From the NCBI GenBank assembly GCA_016713365.1, contig JADJPG010000042.1, positions 1-64,000 on the forward strand: DNA of 64,000 nucleotides. The letters are read 5' to 3'. Source of the DNA: Verrucomicrobiota bacterium (GTDB taxonomy: Bacteria > Verrucomicrobiota > Verrucomicrobiia > Limisphaerales > JADJPG01). Under the pieces are notes generated by a model. It saw only the letters and a program-made list of their open reading frames with translations, searched no databases and was not told the origin of the DNA. Both the position numbers and the translations under genes were made by a program. Shown one piece after another: positions 30,401 to 39,360 of the stretch (position 1 is the stretch's first letter; every line of letters starts with the position of its first letter).

Positions 30401-33400
30401 GAACATCAGCTCGGTGATGCGGAGATGATTGATCAAGTCCGCTTCGTTGAACGGCCCGCCGCAGGTGAACTCGACCGGCAACGACCAGTTGCTGTTGCGG
30501 CCCGTGGTGTCGGTGTGAATCACGCGCACGCGGTAACGGCTGCCAACGCGCATGACGTTCGCGGGAATCGTGATGTCGGCGGTGAAAGTGGTGATCGGAC
30601 CGCTGTCCCACACGGTTTCAATTTCGTATTTGTGCGGTTCGTTCGGATTGTAGTTCGGGCTGGTCTTGTCCGTGATTTCGCCGACGCGCCAGCGCATGGA
30701 TTTGAACGGGTTCGTGCCGCTGTAGGCGCCGGAACGGAACTTTAGCTGATTGATGGGGAAGCCGGTCGGGCCGGTATAGCTGATGGTCGGACGGTTGGGG
30801 CGGATGTTGTCCGCCGAAATCGTGTCGAGCGAGAAGGTGGTGTTCGTCGAGCGATACCCAACATAGTTCTTCATCAACTGCACCATGCCGCGAAAATCCC
30901 TCGTGGGCGTGCCCTGCTGATAGAAGCGTCCGTGACCAGCCTTGCTCGCCGGGTTTTCGGAGTAGGTCGAGCTGATCATCTTCGGGTTGTAATCCCACAT
31001 CATGCGATCGGCATCGAGAATGGTCGGACCATTGGTCGGGCCGCGCAGGAGGTTCGCGTAATCGTCGATGAGCGTGAAGGCCTGGTCGCTGTTCCACAGC
31101 AGATCGCGGATCTCGCGCACGCGATTGCGAAACTCGATGTTGATGTTCGGGAGGCGTCCGGGGTTGTTGAAGTTATCCAGCAGTCGGCTCTTCAACGGCT
31201 CGTCGCCACCGGTCTGGCCGCCGCGATACATGTTGTCGGCCCAGGTCAGATCGAGATCCCACGTGCAGGTTTCCCACAGACGCGTCTCCGGATTGCGATA
31301 GAAGAAATAATTTTTCCCGTCCGCGATGTCGTAGTGATGGATGCCTTGAACGATCGCCTGGTAGCTGTAGTGGCTCATCAGATTCCAGTTCGTGCGCCAC
31401 CACGTTTCGCTCGCGCCGGTGTAGTTCGCCTGGAGATAGGTCAGATCGGATTTGTCGGTCGGCCCCGTTGGCCCCACGTTGTTCAGTTCGCCGGTGCCGC
31501 CTTCCATTTTGTAGAGATTACCGTCCGGCAGGCCGTGTTCTTCAAGGAAGCGGCCATTCTCCTGTTCGATCGCGAGATATACGCCCCAGAAGTCGCCTTC
31601 GTATTGTGTCGCGGGACTGGCCTCCTGCGCTTCGTCGACGACGCGGAATGTGCAGAAGGTCGTGTGCGGCGCAGGCACGCCGGCGAGGTTGAACAGTTTG
31701 AAACCGACCGACTCGAACATGCCTTGCTCGCCGCGATGATTGAAGTCGCCCTGCTGGATGCTCGCGCCGAGGTTTAGCTTCGTCCACGGCACGGAATACT
31801 TGCGGCCCCAGTTGTCGCGCATCTCCAGGTCGTGACCGCGATTGAGGTCGAACTTCCACATGTTCTTCGTCATCGAGTAACGCCACACGCCGCCACGCGC
31901 GCGGTAGCGGATGTGGTCATAAACCTTCCCGTCGTAAACCAGCGTGCCGCCCCATTGATATAGGTCGCCGCCATAGCGGCTGAACCAGGTGGCAGTCGCC
32001 ACGGTGTTGCTGCGGCCGATGAGATGAAACGCCGGCAAGCGACCCATCGTGTTGCTGGAAAAGTTCTGCACCACCCCGTTGGCTCCGGCGTTTCCGGGTT
32101 GCACCGCGCCGGACCAGCCGGGCACGCCGTCGTAGACGAAGTAAGCGAAGTTCGGCTGCGGATCGTCCGTGTAAGGCAGTCGCACCGACGCGCCGAGCGT
32201 GTCGGCGACGGTGATGCGGTAACGGATGAGGCGACGATGCGTTTGCACCGATGCCGGAATCGTTGCGGAGTAAACGTCATCGCCCCCGGTGACATCACCG
32301 CTGGTGCCGGCGTCGTTCATCGCGACAGAAATCCAGTTCGCGGCGTTGGTGTAGGCGGCGTCGGCGAGTTCGATGTAAGCGCCGGGGCTGACGATCTGAT
32401 ATTGCAACGTCACGCTTGCGACGCCGTTCGGGTCGGTAACTTTCGCGCTGATGCGGACGGCTTGCCCGGAGGTCGGTTCATTTGGCGAATGTTCGACCTG
32501 ACGCGTCTGCGGCGGGGCGTTGTTGGCGAAGACAGTGTTCACGCGACCCGGGCTGGGGCCGCTGCCTCCGGAACCACCGGTCTGGCCGAGCAGTCGGGCG
32601 TCAAAAAAGAAATCACTGCTGCCGCTCAAGGACGAGTTGTGGGCTTGGACGGCGATGGTATTCACGCCGGGAACGAGAGCGGCGAGCGGATTGCCCACCA
32701 TGTTCACGTTCGCGAAAGTCCCCTGCTCGAAACTGGCGATGGCCGTTCCGGTGTAGGCGACTTCGCCCCCGGTCATGTTCGCGGTGTTGTCCACCACGAG
32801 CGTGCCGTTGATCCACATCTTGAAGCCGTCATCATACTGCGCTTCGAGGATGAGACGGGTGAACTGGCTTGGGTCGGCCACCGTGACTTGCCGGCGCAGG
32901 AAGACGGACGAATAAAGCGAGTTCATGTCCGCGAGCGTCGTCGCGACGAACGCTTCGCCATAACCAATCGGAAGCGTAGCGGTCGTCCACGCGCTGTCGT
33001 CGAACGCCGGCTGCCGCCACAAGGTTGTGGGCGTGGATGCTTCGCTGGTGCCCTTCACATATTTCCAGGAGCCGCCTGAGCCGAGCAGCGTCGTATTCAC
33101 CAACGGCGTGCCGCCCGCGCCGCTTCCGGACGCGCGCCAGCTCCCGGCGAGATCGTTGTCGAGGGAAGGATGAATCAGTTCGATGGAGTTGCCGTTGCCG
33201 GGCGTTGTGGAGTCGCCCACGGTGGGCCACGGAAAGCCCAGACGGAAATCAACCTCGTCCTCGATCTGGCCCGCAGCATTGCGGAGCGTGAGGCGTTCGC
33301 CGCGCCCGGAGAGACCAGAGCTGCCGTCGGGATTGAAGGGGCCCAGCGCCCGCGTCACGCCAAACTTGGTTTGCAGTGTTGCGGGATTCTGCGCCACGAC

Positions 33401-33637
33401 CAGATACGTGCCGGGCGCGAGGTTCGTGGAAGGAAAGGTGTAATTGATCCCGTCGGTGAAGGCCCAGCCCGCGAGGTTCACGGTGTTGGTGCCGGCGTTG
33501 TAGAGTTCGATGAACTCCGCAGCCTCCGTTTTTACATCCGGGTTGTAGTGGATTTCATTGATGACGACCGCGGCGGAACTCCGTGGAGCGACCCATGCAG
33601 CCAACAACAATACGACAATACGACTTAGCGTTTTCAC
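27443..33637 (-). CDS. giant secreted CotH/lamin-tail-domain protein 2
   Basis: A 2064-aa paralogue of the neighbouring giant protein, transcribed just upstream of it. The signal peptide is MKTLSRIVVLLLAAWVAPRS to AA. It opens with a lamin-tail domain (VINEIHYNPDVKTEAAEFIE), then a PA14-like module (about 180-350). The CotH kinase-like domain is at about 529-812 (IRYRARGGVWRYSMTKNMWK, YEGDFWGVYLAIEQENGRF, TWDLDLTWADNMY). Further lamin-tail domains lie near 1069, 1239 and 1379, and four Ig-like domains at 1569-1900 (YQWRFNNAPI, YQWRLNGVNL, YQWKQNGVPL). It ends with DTDSDGIPDAWE, DSDNDTMSNAQE and a C-terminal module ending FYRLVTPKAP, like its neighbour. Likely cell-surface or secreted; substrate unknown. 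Confidence 0.87.
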   Translation of the reverse strand: MKTLSRIVVLLLAAWVAPRSSAAVVINEIHYNPDVKTEAAEFIELYNAGTNTVNLAGWAFTDGINYTFPSTNLAPGTYLVVAQNPATLQTKFGVTRALGPFNPDGSSGLSGRGERLTLRNAAGQIEDEVDFRLGFPWPTVGDSTTPGNGNSIELIHPSLDNDLAGSWRASGSGAGGTPLVNTTLLGSGGSWKYVKGTSEASTPTTLWRQPAFDDSAWTTATLPIGYGEAFVATTLADMNSLYSSVFLRRQVTVADPSQFTRLILEAQYDDGFKMWINGTLVVDNTANMTGGEVAYTGTAIASFEQGTFANVNMVGNPLAALVPGVNTIAVQAHNSSLSGSSDFFFDARLLGQTGGSGGSGPSPGRVNTVFANNAPPQTRQVEHSPNEPTSGQAVRISAKVTDPNGVASVTLQYQIVSPGAYIELADAAYTNAANWISVAMNDAGTSGDVTGGDDVYSATIPASVQTHRRLIRYRITVADTLGASVRLPYTDDPQPNFAYFVYDGVPGWSGAVQPGNAGANGVVQNFSSNTMGRLPAFHLIGRSNTVATATWFSRYGGDLYQWGGTLVYDGKVYDHIRYRARGGVWRYSMTKNMWKFDLNRGHDLEMRDNWGRKYSVPWTKLNLGASIQQGDFNHRGEQGMFESVGFKLFNLAGVPAPHTTFCTFRVVDEAQEASPATQYEGDFWGVYLAIEQENGRFLEEHGLPDGNLYKMEGGTGELNNVGPTGPTDKSDLTYLQANYTGASETWWRTNWNLMSHYSYQAIVQGIHHYDIADGKNYFFYRNPETRLWETCTWDLDLTWADNMYRGGQTGGDEPLKSRLLDNFNNPGRLPNINIEFRNRVREIRDLLWNSDQAFTLIDDYANLLRGPTNGPTILDADRMMWDYNPKMISSTYSENPASKAGHGRFYQQGTPTRDFRGMVQLMKNYVGYRSTNTTFSLDTISADNIRPNRPTISYTGPTGFPINQLKFRSGAYSGTNPFKSMRWRVGEITDKTSPNYNPNEPHKYEIETVWDSGPITTFTADITIPANVMRVGSRYRVRVIHTDTTGRNSNWSLPVEFTCGGPFNEADLINHLRITELMFNPAAGGYEYVELYNSSTSITLDLSGVKFTQGIDFTFPQGTSLTPGAYLVLVNTADVAGFRAYHGIDGSVTVIGPYNGSLNNAGEQLVLRTSAGGSDIVNFNFSDGRGWPPQADGTGHALVLLDSALAAQGSGSGEFAGSWRASSYLRGSPGRADSAAPASIVINEVVANTPELNDWIELYNPTDSDITLGAGWYLSDDGGAYTNLMKWQIPPGTTIPARGFVSFDENTGFHNPTNIGFALSRGGDDVFLSFLPSNSQDRVVDAVSFKAQESGWSLGRHPDGGAFWYALDIRTRNAANAQPPNRVLISELMYHPPDVLVGTNMADNSLDEFIELAFDSAQPVVVIMTNSYGPWRLNGGVEFSFPADMLLNSTERVLIVSFDPTTNGTQLAAFKQRYGITAPSQRILGPYIGKLANNSDRIALERPLGPEIPGGLINWVVVDEVLYADQSPWPCGTDGTGNSLQRVNALQHGSDPANWSAEPPTAGRVRENLPPGLPAITAQPQDRIVATNAAASFSVSVCGTPPFTYQWRFNNAPISNATNSTFTIASALPADEGEYSVVVSNPAGSVTSDAATLVVQFPPIIVAQPQPVTAVRDQSATFNVTAGGTPPFSYQWRLNGVNLPDRTNSTLVISPVRTNDAGNYTVVVANTAGAISSANAALTVLIPATVTQQPASRTNRLTLASTSPVVYNPTNVTFSATAVGIGTLRYQWKQNGVPLPDANAPSLTIANVTPANAGDYTLQVTDDIGPTESQPATLTILVDPVIVVNPPNVSGPAGANVTLSVSIIGYPPPFGYEWRRGSIPFASNTSMDTVNFYTTNIFAVSAANSSTGQYRVVVRNIAKPTGTASAFGSVLLATDTDSDGIPDAWESLYFGSPTGADASADSDNDTMSNAQEYTAGTDPLDASSYLKVESISSNTAPAQTVQIEFFAVSNRTYSVMFTPSVTSGPWTKVSDVVATATNRTVTFIEHRPAQAPPGFYRLVTPKAP

Positions 33638-33715
33638 AGGCGAATAGTGAGATGGGCCAAACTACAAGGCGCAGTTGGTCATCGCAAGGAACTATCGTCA
33701 GCTGCGGGGACTTAT

Positions 33716-34462
33716 TTATGCAGACAAGCTCGGGCGGGCGGGACTGCGCTTCCGGGCAAACAGCCGGATGCGGGCGCCGTGTTGAAGTTCGATGGCGGCG
33801 TTGGGAATCCCCGCCTTGCCGGCGAGCAATTGCCATTCGGACACACGCCAGCCGCGTCGCACGGACAACGCGGCATCCGATCGAAACTCCCGCGAGAAGC
33901 CCAGTGTGCTCAGCAGAACCTGGATGAAACCGAGTGCGAAAATATTTCGATGCGTATCGAAAATGCAGACGATGTCGCGGCTCACTCTCCACGCCTCGGC
34001 GAAATGCCGAACTACTTCGTCGTCGCTCAAGTGATGGGTCATCTGCGACGCGAACACGACGTCGAAACTGTCGTCTGCGAAGGGCAGGGCACAGACGTTT
34101 CCCGCCACGCGTCGTTCCCCGGTGCCGAGGGAGAGCGCGACCTGATTGGAATCAATGCTCGTCACGCGCCAGTCCCAACCTTTGGTCTGCGCCCATGCTT
34201 CGAGGTGCCGTCCCATGGCACCATCGCCCGCGCCGAGGTCGAGCATCGAGGCGTTCTGCACGCGCGATTCCCCGAGCCAACGCGCCACTGGAGTCTGAAA
34301 CGATTCGGCCGAGTGAAGCAGTTGATGAATGCGATCCAGCTGGTGGTAGACCGAGCGCACTTCCGCCGGAGTGAGGTCCGGCCGGTCGCAATATTCTGCT
34401 TGCGTGCTGCGCTCGCGCAAAAACATGCTGCTGGCTCTACGTAACCCATGCCGCAAACTCAA
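33716..34462 (-). CDS. class I SAM-dependent methyltransferase
   Basis: A 248-aa methyltransferase of the type-11 (UbiE-like) fold. The SAM-binding motif I is MLDLGAGDGAMGRHLEAW (about residues 72-89), the acidic motif II is VTSIDSNQ, and ALPFADDSFDVVFASQMTHH is motif III/IV. An N-terminal helical part of about 70 residues precedes it. The substrate cannot be read from the sequence. ATG 34462 overlaps the start of the divergent membrane-protein gene by 15 nt, so promoters of each lie inside the other's coding start. The giant protein 2 gene follows 78 bp downstream on the same strand. Confidence 0.82.
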   Translation of the reverse strand: MSLRHGLRRASSMFLRERSTQAEYCDRPDLTPAEVRSVYHQLDRIHQLLHSAESFQTPVARWLGESRVQNASMLDLGAGDGAMGRHLEAWAQTKGWDWRVTSIDSNQVALSLGTGERRVAGNVCALPFADDSFDVVFASQMTHHLSDDEVVRHFAEAWRVSRDIVCIFDTHRNIFALGFIQVLLSTLGFSREFRSDAALSVRRGWRVSEWQLLAGKAGIPNAAIELQHGARIRLFARKRSPARPSLSA

Positions 34463-34858
34463 GCCAAAGCGCCCTCTTCGGATTCTCTAGGACGGAAACT
34501 TCTTCGCATTGTGCTGCGCGCGATCACCATCGCGGTCGTTGCCATCTCACTCGGCTGGGTGGTGCAGCGTTCGTCCGCGAGCCTGGATCGCAGCGCGGCT
34601 CCCGCGGGATTCGCGCGCGGCATGTTGCACGGCGCCATCATGCCGATGGCGATGCCGAATCTGCTGATCGGTCAGGAGGTCACCATCTACGCCCCGAACA
34701 ACACCGGCCGCAGTTACAAGCTCGGTTACACGGCGGGCGTGAATGCCTGCGGTTTGCTCTTCTTCGGTTACTTCTTCTGGCGCGTGAACCGCACCCGGCG
34801 CGAGTTGAAGGAGGCGGTGACGCCGCCCGGTTTGTCGCATTCGAGGGCAGGTTTGTAG
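34448..34858 (+). CDS. small conserved membrane protein
   Basis: A 136-aa protein with two membrane segments, at about residues 23-40 and 100-115. The middle part (ARGMLHGAIMPMAMPNLLIG, then APNNTGRSYKLGYTAGVN) is polar and looks conserved rather than random. It ends in a charged tail. No function can be assigned. It overlaps the divergent methyltransferase start by 15 nt and precedes trxB by 101 bp. Confidence 0.7.
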   Translation: MPQTQAKAPSSDSLGRKLLRIVLRAITIAVVAISLGWVVQRSSASLDRSAAPAGFARGMLHGAIMPMAMPNLLIGQEVTIYAPNNTGRSYKLGYTAGVNACGLLFFGYFFWRVNRTRRELKEAVTPPGLSHSRAGL

Positions 34859-34959
34859 CAGGGCTGGACAGGGCGGATGGCGTTAGAGCTTTTTAATCCG
34901 CAAACGCGCCCGGGACGCTTGCCAAGCCCGCACTCCGTCCCTAGCTTACGCGCAAATTT

Positions 34960-35892
34960 ATGGAAAAAGTCATCATCATCGGGAGCGGTTGTGCGGGTTA
35001 CACCGCCGCCATCTACACTGCGCGCGCGAACCTCAGCCCGCTGCTTGTCACCGGCGAAATGCCCGGTGGCCTCCTGACGACGACGAGCATCGTCGAGAAT
35101 TTCCCCGGCTTCCCCGAAGGCATCGATGGATATGAGTTGATGACGCGCATGCAGAAGCAGGCGGAACGTTTCGGCACGAAGATGAAATTCGGCAGCACGG
35201 TCGAGGCAGTGGAAGTCTCCGGGAAGACCTTCAAGGTGACCGTCGACGGTGAAAAGGTCGAAACGCAGACCATCATCATCGCCACCGGCGCGGGCCATCG
35301 GCATCTCGGATTGAAGAGCGAGGATCTGCTCGAAAAGAAGGGCGTGACCTATTGCGCCACTTGCGACGGCGCGCTCCCGATGTTCCGCAATCAACCGCTC
35401 GTCGTGGTCGGTGGTGGTGACTCGGCCTGCGAAGAGGCGATGTATCTTACGCGGTTCGGCTCGGTGGTTTACCTGATCCATCGTCGCGACACGCTCCGAG
35501 CATCGAAGATCATGGCGGATCGCACGCTCGCGAATCCGAAGATCAAACCGGTTTGGGATTCCGTGGTGACGGATGTTCTCGATGTCACGAAGGACAAGGT
35601 CACCGGCGTAAAAGTGAAGAACCTGAAGACGAATGAGGAATCGACTCTCGATTGCGCCGGCGTCTTTGTCGCTATCGGTCACATTCCGAATTCACAACTC
35701 TTCAAGGGCCTGATCGACATGGACGAGAACGGCTACATCGTGCGGAAGGAAGGTTCCGGCACGAACATTCCCGGCATCTTCGTGGCGGGCGACTGCTCTG
35801 ACCACGTCTACCGCCAAGCCATCACCGCTGCAGGCATGGGCTGCGCGGCGGCGATTGACGCGGAGCGTTACCTTGCGGGCTTGAGCCAGTAA
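34960..35892 (+). CDS. trxB: thioredoxin-disulfide reductase
   Basis: NADPH-dependent FAD enzyme that reduces thioredoxin. The 310-aa product begins MEKVIIIGSGCAGYTAAIYT (FAD site GxGxxG with Ser-Gly-Cys). The redox centre is TYCATCDGALP at about residues 130-140, the NADPH site is VVVGGGDSACEEAMYL, and the C-terminal FAD motif is GIFVAGDCSDHVYRQAITAA. Length and motif order are standard, with no frame problem. A rhodanese gene follows 33 bp later on the same strand, suggesting a sulfur/redox unit. Confidence 0.95.
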   Translation: MEKVIIIGSGCAGYTAAIYTARANLSPLLVTGEMPGGLLTTTSIVENFPGFPEGIDGYELMTRMQKQAERFGTKMKFGSTVEAVEVSGKTFKVTVDGEKVETQTIIIATGAGHRHLGLKSEDLLEKKGVTYCATCDGALPMFRNQPLVVVGGGDSACEEAMYLTRFGSVVYLIHRRDTLRASKIMADRTLANPKIKPVWDSVVTDVLDVTKDKVTGVKVKNLKTNEESTLDCAGVFVAIGHIPNSQLFKGLIDMDENGYIVRKEGSGTNIPGIFVAGDCSDHVYRQAITAAGMGCAAAIDAERYLAGLSQ

Positions 35893-35925
35893 GGACTCCT
35901 GCGCGGGCACGCGGCCACGATTTCT

Positions 35926-36261
35926 ATGTCTTCAGCCTCCATCCAGATTTCGCCTCACGAACTGGCGGAGGCGTTGCGAAGCGCGAATCCGCCGGCGCTC
36001 TTGGATGTGCGCGAGGAAGACGAACATCAGTTCGCCGCGCTTCCGAACTCCAAATTGGTTCCGCTTCGGCAGATTCCCGGCCGAGTGACAGAGCTCGAAA
36101 CGTGGAAGGATAAGGACGTCGTCGTTTACTGCCATCACGGTGTGCGAAGTCTCCATGCGATTGGCTGGCTGCAGCAGCAGGGCTTCACGAAGTTGCGCAA
36201 CCTGAGCGGTGGCATTGACGCGTGGTCGCGCGAGGTGGATTCAGCGGTGCCCCGCTACTGA
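35926..36261 (+). CDS. rhodanese-like domain protein
   Basis: A 111-aa single rhodanese domain, a sulfurtransferase or sulfur carrier. The fold starts with ISPHELAEALRSANPPALLD, then VREEDEH. The active-site loop is VVYCHHGVRS with the catalytic Cys at about residue 73, and it ends GFTKLRNLSGGIDAWSREVD, all typical of the GlpE/YgaP type. It is 33 bp behind trxB and probably co-transcribed, which would place it in thiol or persulfide metabolism; that link is inference. It is convergent with the C39-like gene (22-bp gap). Confidence 0.9.
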   Translation: MSSASIQISPHELAEALRSANPPALLDVREEDEHQFAALPNSKLVPLRQIPGRVTELETWKDKDVVVYCHHGVRSLHAIGWLQQQGFTKLRNLSGGIDAWSREVDSAVPRY

Positions 36262-36283
36262 CCTCGGCGCGTTCAGTTCGCAT

Positions 36284-37426
36284 TCACCATCGCTTCTCGC
36301 GTTGTGTCGGCAGTTTCACCGACTCAGGATGAATGAGGTAAATGGTCCGCCGCGAATGAGCCCACGCCTTTGCGAAATTCTCGCGCTTTACGATCACACG
36401 GACCTTATCGCCCTTCTTAAAATCCGCCCACGGATCGTTCACGATCGGTTCGCCATTTGCGGTGAATCCGACGAGCACGACGAGATGACCGTTGCCTTGA
36501 TCGTTTGGCCGCTCGTACAGCGCATCGTAGGAAACTGAAACGATCGGCGGCACCCCGACGGCGATCAGCGCTTCCAGTTCCGCGACATCGTTGAGTCGCG
36601 TGACGATCGCGCGCATGGCGGCGAATCGTCCTGCGAACGCGGTGTTGAACGGCCAGTTTCCCGTGCCCGGCCAGTTGCAGTCGTGAACTCCGGCGGCGAC
36701 TTCGGGGACGTCCACGTTCAGCTCCGGTCGTTTCAGTTTCTGCGACCAATACGCCAGCACCATCGAAACGGAGGTCGGGCTGCACCAGTCGCGACCTCCT
36801 GCGTAGGAGAGCTGGGATTTCTCCGGAACATTAAGCGTCAGCCCCCACGCGTTTGTCACCGGGGGTTGCAGAGCGGGGTTCGATGATCGATTCGCTAAGC
36901 TGAGCCCGACGCGCTTGAGCGTTGGCAACTTCCCGTCCGAATCCGGGACCAGTGTGATGCGGAGCTGCCACTGGTCTGCCAGTTGGCGCAGCACCAGCGT
37001 ATCGGTCAAAACATCGCCATCCGAATCTTTCTGGCGCAGGACGCTCTCGCGCGGTTGACCGTTCGTGTCATCCGCCCAGAGGCCGAGATTGAAATACTTC
37101 GTCGGGCGATTGGTGATCATCGCGCGAGCCTCAAACTTCAAGCCGGTGCCGGGAGGCGTCTCCGCGTTCCAGGACACGATCAATTCATCCCACTCAATTG
37201 GTGCGCGAAGCCATCGGGATTCGAGGATGACACCGCCGGTGGAAACGTCCTGCGAGCGCTGAAGTTTTTCGAGATTCGACAACTCGACGAAGCGCGGCGA
37301 CTGCGGGGCAGGGGTCGCAGCGGTGTCCTTTCCTGTCACACAACTGGACAGAATGAACGTGAGCGCCAATGGCAGCCATCTCTTGAGCGGATGTGCGGCG
37401 GGAGTGGGCTGGATGCGGTGAGTCAT
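36284..37426 (-). CDS. C39-like cysteine peptidase lipoprotein
   Basis: A 380-aa exported lipoprotein: basic start MTHRIQPTPAAHPLKRW, hydrophobic LPLALTFILSSC with the lipid-bearing Cys. The N-terminal half (about 45-200) is a beta-rich domain. The C-terminal half is a Peptidase_C39_2-type papain fold: Cys in GGRDWCSPTSVSMVLAYW, His in GNGHLVVLVGF and Asp in VNDPWAD. ATG 37426 is preferred because a longer frame up to 37780 lacks a signal peptide and runs opposite the tonB gene. The substrate is unknown; it could cleave peptides in the envelope. Confidence 0.8.
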   Translation of the reverse strand: MTHRIQPTPAAHPLKRWLPLALTFILSSCVTGKDTAATPAPQSPRFVELSNLEKLQRSQDVSTGGVILESRWLRAPIEWDELIVSWNAETPPGTGLKFEARAMITNRPTKYFNLGLWADDTNGQPRESVLRQKDSDGDVLTDTLVLRQLADQWQLRITLVPDSDGKLPTLKRVGLSLANRSSNPALQPPVTNAWGLTLNVPEKSQLSYAGGRDWCSPTSVSMVLAYWSQKLKRPELNVDVPEVAAGVHDCNWPGTGNWPFNTAFAGRFAAMRAIVTRLNDVAELEALIAVGVPPIVSVSYDALYERPNDQGNGHLVVLVGFTANGEPIVNDPWADFKKGDKVRVIVKRENFAKAWAHSRRTIYLIHPESVKLPTQREKRW

Positions 37427-37661
37427 CGCGCTCGTTGTCGCCAATGGCTGGGCCTGGCGGCAAGCGAAATACGGGTTTGCCGGCAATCGAGGCGAATAGA
37501 CTCGCTGCGCCAGCGTCTCTACAGCGTCGCGACAGTTGGCGGACATTGAAACGTTCGCGGTGATGTCGATAGACGTGGAACCGGTAAAGACGAGACGCGG
37601 GCGGAGCTGCAACCGGCAAAACTGTTGCTCCACCGAAATGAGTCCGTCATTCTGACAGCGC

Positions 37662-38657
37662 ATGAACGTGGTTGATTCCAAAGCCGTCGCGCGCCTTGTG
37701 GAGCGAAATCCACTGGCGGCCGCTCTGGCTTTGTCGTTGATCATCCACCTCGGCGTGTTCGGCGGATGGCAGGTCGGCAAACGCCTGGGCTGGTGGCAGC
37801 ATCAGCCGACGTGGCTCGTCGCGCTCACCAAGAAGCTCGCCAAGCCGGCCCAGCCGAAGTCCGCGCAGGAACAGGCGAAACTCAATCCCACGATCCCAAT
37901 GACGTTTGTGGAGATCGATCCCGACACGGCGGTGACCGAGGAGCCCAAGGACGCGAAGCTTTACAGCACGAAGAACACGAAAGCCTCCAATCCCGATCCG
38001 AAGGAAGCCGAGAAGGTGAAGGTGGACGGCAAGCAGGAACAAGTCGTGCGCGTGATGGACAACGACAAGCCGAAGCCGTTCCCGCTCCAGCCGACGCCGC
38101 AGAAGCCCGCGGAAGAAGAGCCCGCTCCGGAACCGAAACCCAAGTCGGAAGCTCCTGGCGATCTCGCGTTGCTCAAACCAAAGCCGAAGAGCGACGGTCA
38201 GCTGGACGCCACGACCGGCGATGCGGAGAAGAAAGCGCAGTCCCGTCCGCGCACGATCACAGAGGCGAAGCAGCGCAAGGGAATCTTGACGGGAGACAAG
38301 CTGCGGCAGGAGGGCGGAGTGTCGAACAAGGGATCGGTCAGCTTCGACGTGAAGGCCTCACCCTTTGGCGACTACGATGCGGCGTTCATTTCCGCCGTTG
38401 AGCGCTGCTGGCATTTGCTCCTCGATGATCATCAAGGCACGCGGCGCCCGGGGAAAGTGGTGGTGGATTTCAAGCTCACGAGCGACGGGCGCATCACGGA
38501 GATGAAGGTCGCGGAGACGGATGTGGGCGACATCCAGAGCATGCTTTGCCAGAGCGCCATCTTGAATCCGGCGCCTTATCCTCGCTGGCCCGCCCAGATG
38601 CGCCAGACGATTGCCGGGAACACGCGTGAGATTCGGTTCACCTTTTATTACAATTGA
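37662..38657 (+). CDS. tonB: TonB-like energy transducer
   Basis: A 331-aa periplasm-spanning protein. One N-terminal membrane helix (AAALALSLIIHLGVFGGW, about residues 18-35) carries the conserved His used by TonB. A long Pro/Lys/Glu-rich linker follows (KPAEEEPAPEPKPKSEAPG) and a C-terminal TonB/TolA-like domain with VVVDFKLTSDGRITEMKVAE and MLCQSAILNPAPYPRWPA. It comes first in a tonB-exbB-exbD unit; its stop overlaps a TTG that could start exbB. It supplies proton-motive energy to outer-membrane receptors, none of which is in this window. Confidence 0.82.
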   Translation: MNVVDSKAVARLVERNPLAAALALSLIIHLGVFGGWQVGKRLGWWQHQPTWLVALTKKLAKPAQPKSAQEQAKLNPTIPMTFVEIDPDTAVTEEPKDAKLYSTKNTKASNPDPKEAEKVKVDGKQEQVVRVMDNDKPKPFPLQPTPQKPAEEEPAPEPKPKSEAPGDLALLKPKPKSDGQLDATTGDAEKKAQSRPRTITEAKQRKGILTGDKLRQEGGVSNKGSVSFDVKASPFGDYDAAFISAVERCWHLLLDDHQGTRRPGKVVVDFKLTSDGRITEMKVAETDVGDIQSMLCQSAILNPAPYPRWPAQMRQTIAGNTREIRFTFYYN

Positions 38658-38692
38658 AGCTGACGCCGGTTTTCCGGCACAACACACCCGAC

Positions 38693-39343
38693 ATGGAAAC
38701 GTTCATTATCGTTCTGCTGGTCCTCACATCGATTGCGGCGGTCACCGTCATCGTGGAACGCGCCCTCGCCTTGCGGGAAGAAAAGGTGGCGCCGCGCGCG
38801 CTCACCGAGGCGGTCGTGAACTACTCCACGCCGCGCGATTTGCAGATGCTCAAGAGTGTCTGCTCCCAGAATGCCTCGCCGCTCGCCAAGCTCCTGCTCT
38901 TCTCCGCGGAACATCTCGACATGCCCAAGAGCGAGAACAGCGCGCTGGTCGAGACGCGCGCCCGCTACGAAATCAGCAAGCTGGAACGAGGGCTCGTCGT
39001 GCTCGAAATCATTGTCGGCATCGCGCCGCTGATGGGTTTGGTCGGAACGATCTTCGGCCTCATCTCGCTCTTCGGCAGCATGGATACCGGCGCGGCGGCG
39101 AACACCGGCAAGTTCGCGAACGGCATCAGCATCGCGCTCTACGCCACGCTGATGGGCCTCGTCATCGCGATTCCCGCGCTCATTTCGTGGAGCTACTTCA
39201 GCCGCAAGGTCGAGGCGTTCGCGGTGAAGATGGAGGCGGTCTGCGATGAGTTCCTCCGCAAACATTATCGAAATGAAACCGCCGTGGCCGAAGCCGCCGC
39301 CGGTGCGCAACGCGCGGCTGCTGCCGCCGCGAAATCCCACTGA
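38693..39343 (+). CDS. exbB: ExbB/TolQ proton-channel protein
   Basis: A 216-aa MotA/TolQ/ExbB inner-membrane protein that uses the proton gradient to drive TonB. The membrane segments are METFIIVLLVLTSIAAVTVI at the start, then VVLEIIVGIAPLMGLVGTIFGL and ISIALYATLMGLVIAIPAL; the last two form the conserved channel core. The alternative TTG start at 38654 overlaps the tonB stop and adds 13 residues; ATG 38693 is preferred because the first helix follows at once. The order tonB-exbB-exbD supports the call. Confidence 0.9.
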   Translation: METFIIVLLVLTSIAAVTVIVERALALREEKVAPRALTEAVVNYSTPRDLQMLKSVCSQNASPLAKLLLFSAEHLDMPKSENSALVETRARYEISKLERGLVVLEIIVGIAPLMGLVGTIFGLISLFGSMDTGAAANTGKFANGISIALYATLMGLVIAIPALISWSYFSRKVEAFAVKMEAVCDEFLRKHYRNETAVAEAAAGAQRAAAAAAKSH

Positions 39344-39360
39344 AGCGTCACCAAGCCGCC

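Noticed and set aside
36284..37780. Longer form of the C39-like protein starting at 37780
   Set aside because: The added 118 residues lack a signal peptide and overlap the tonB start on the other strand; ATG 37426 gives a proper lipoprotein signal.
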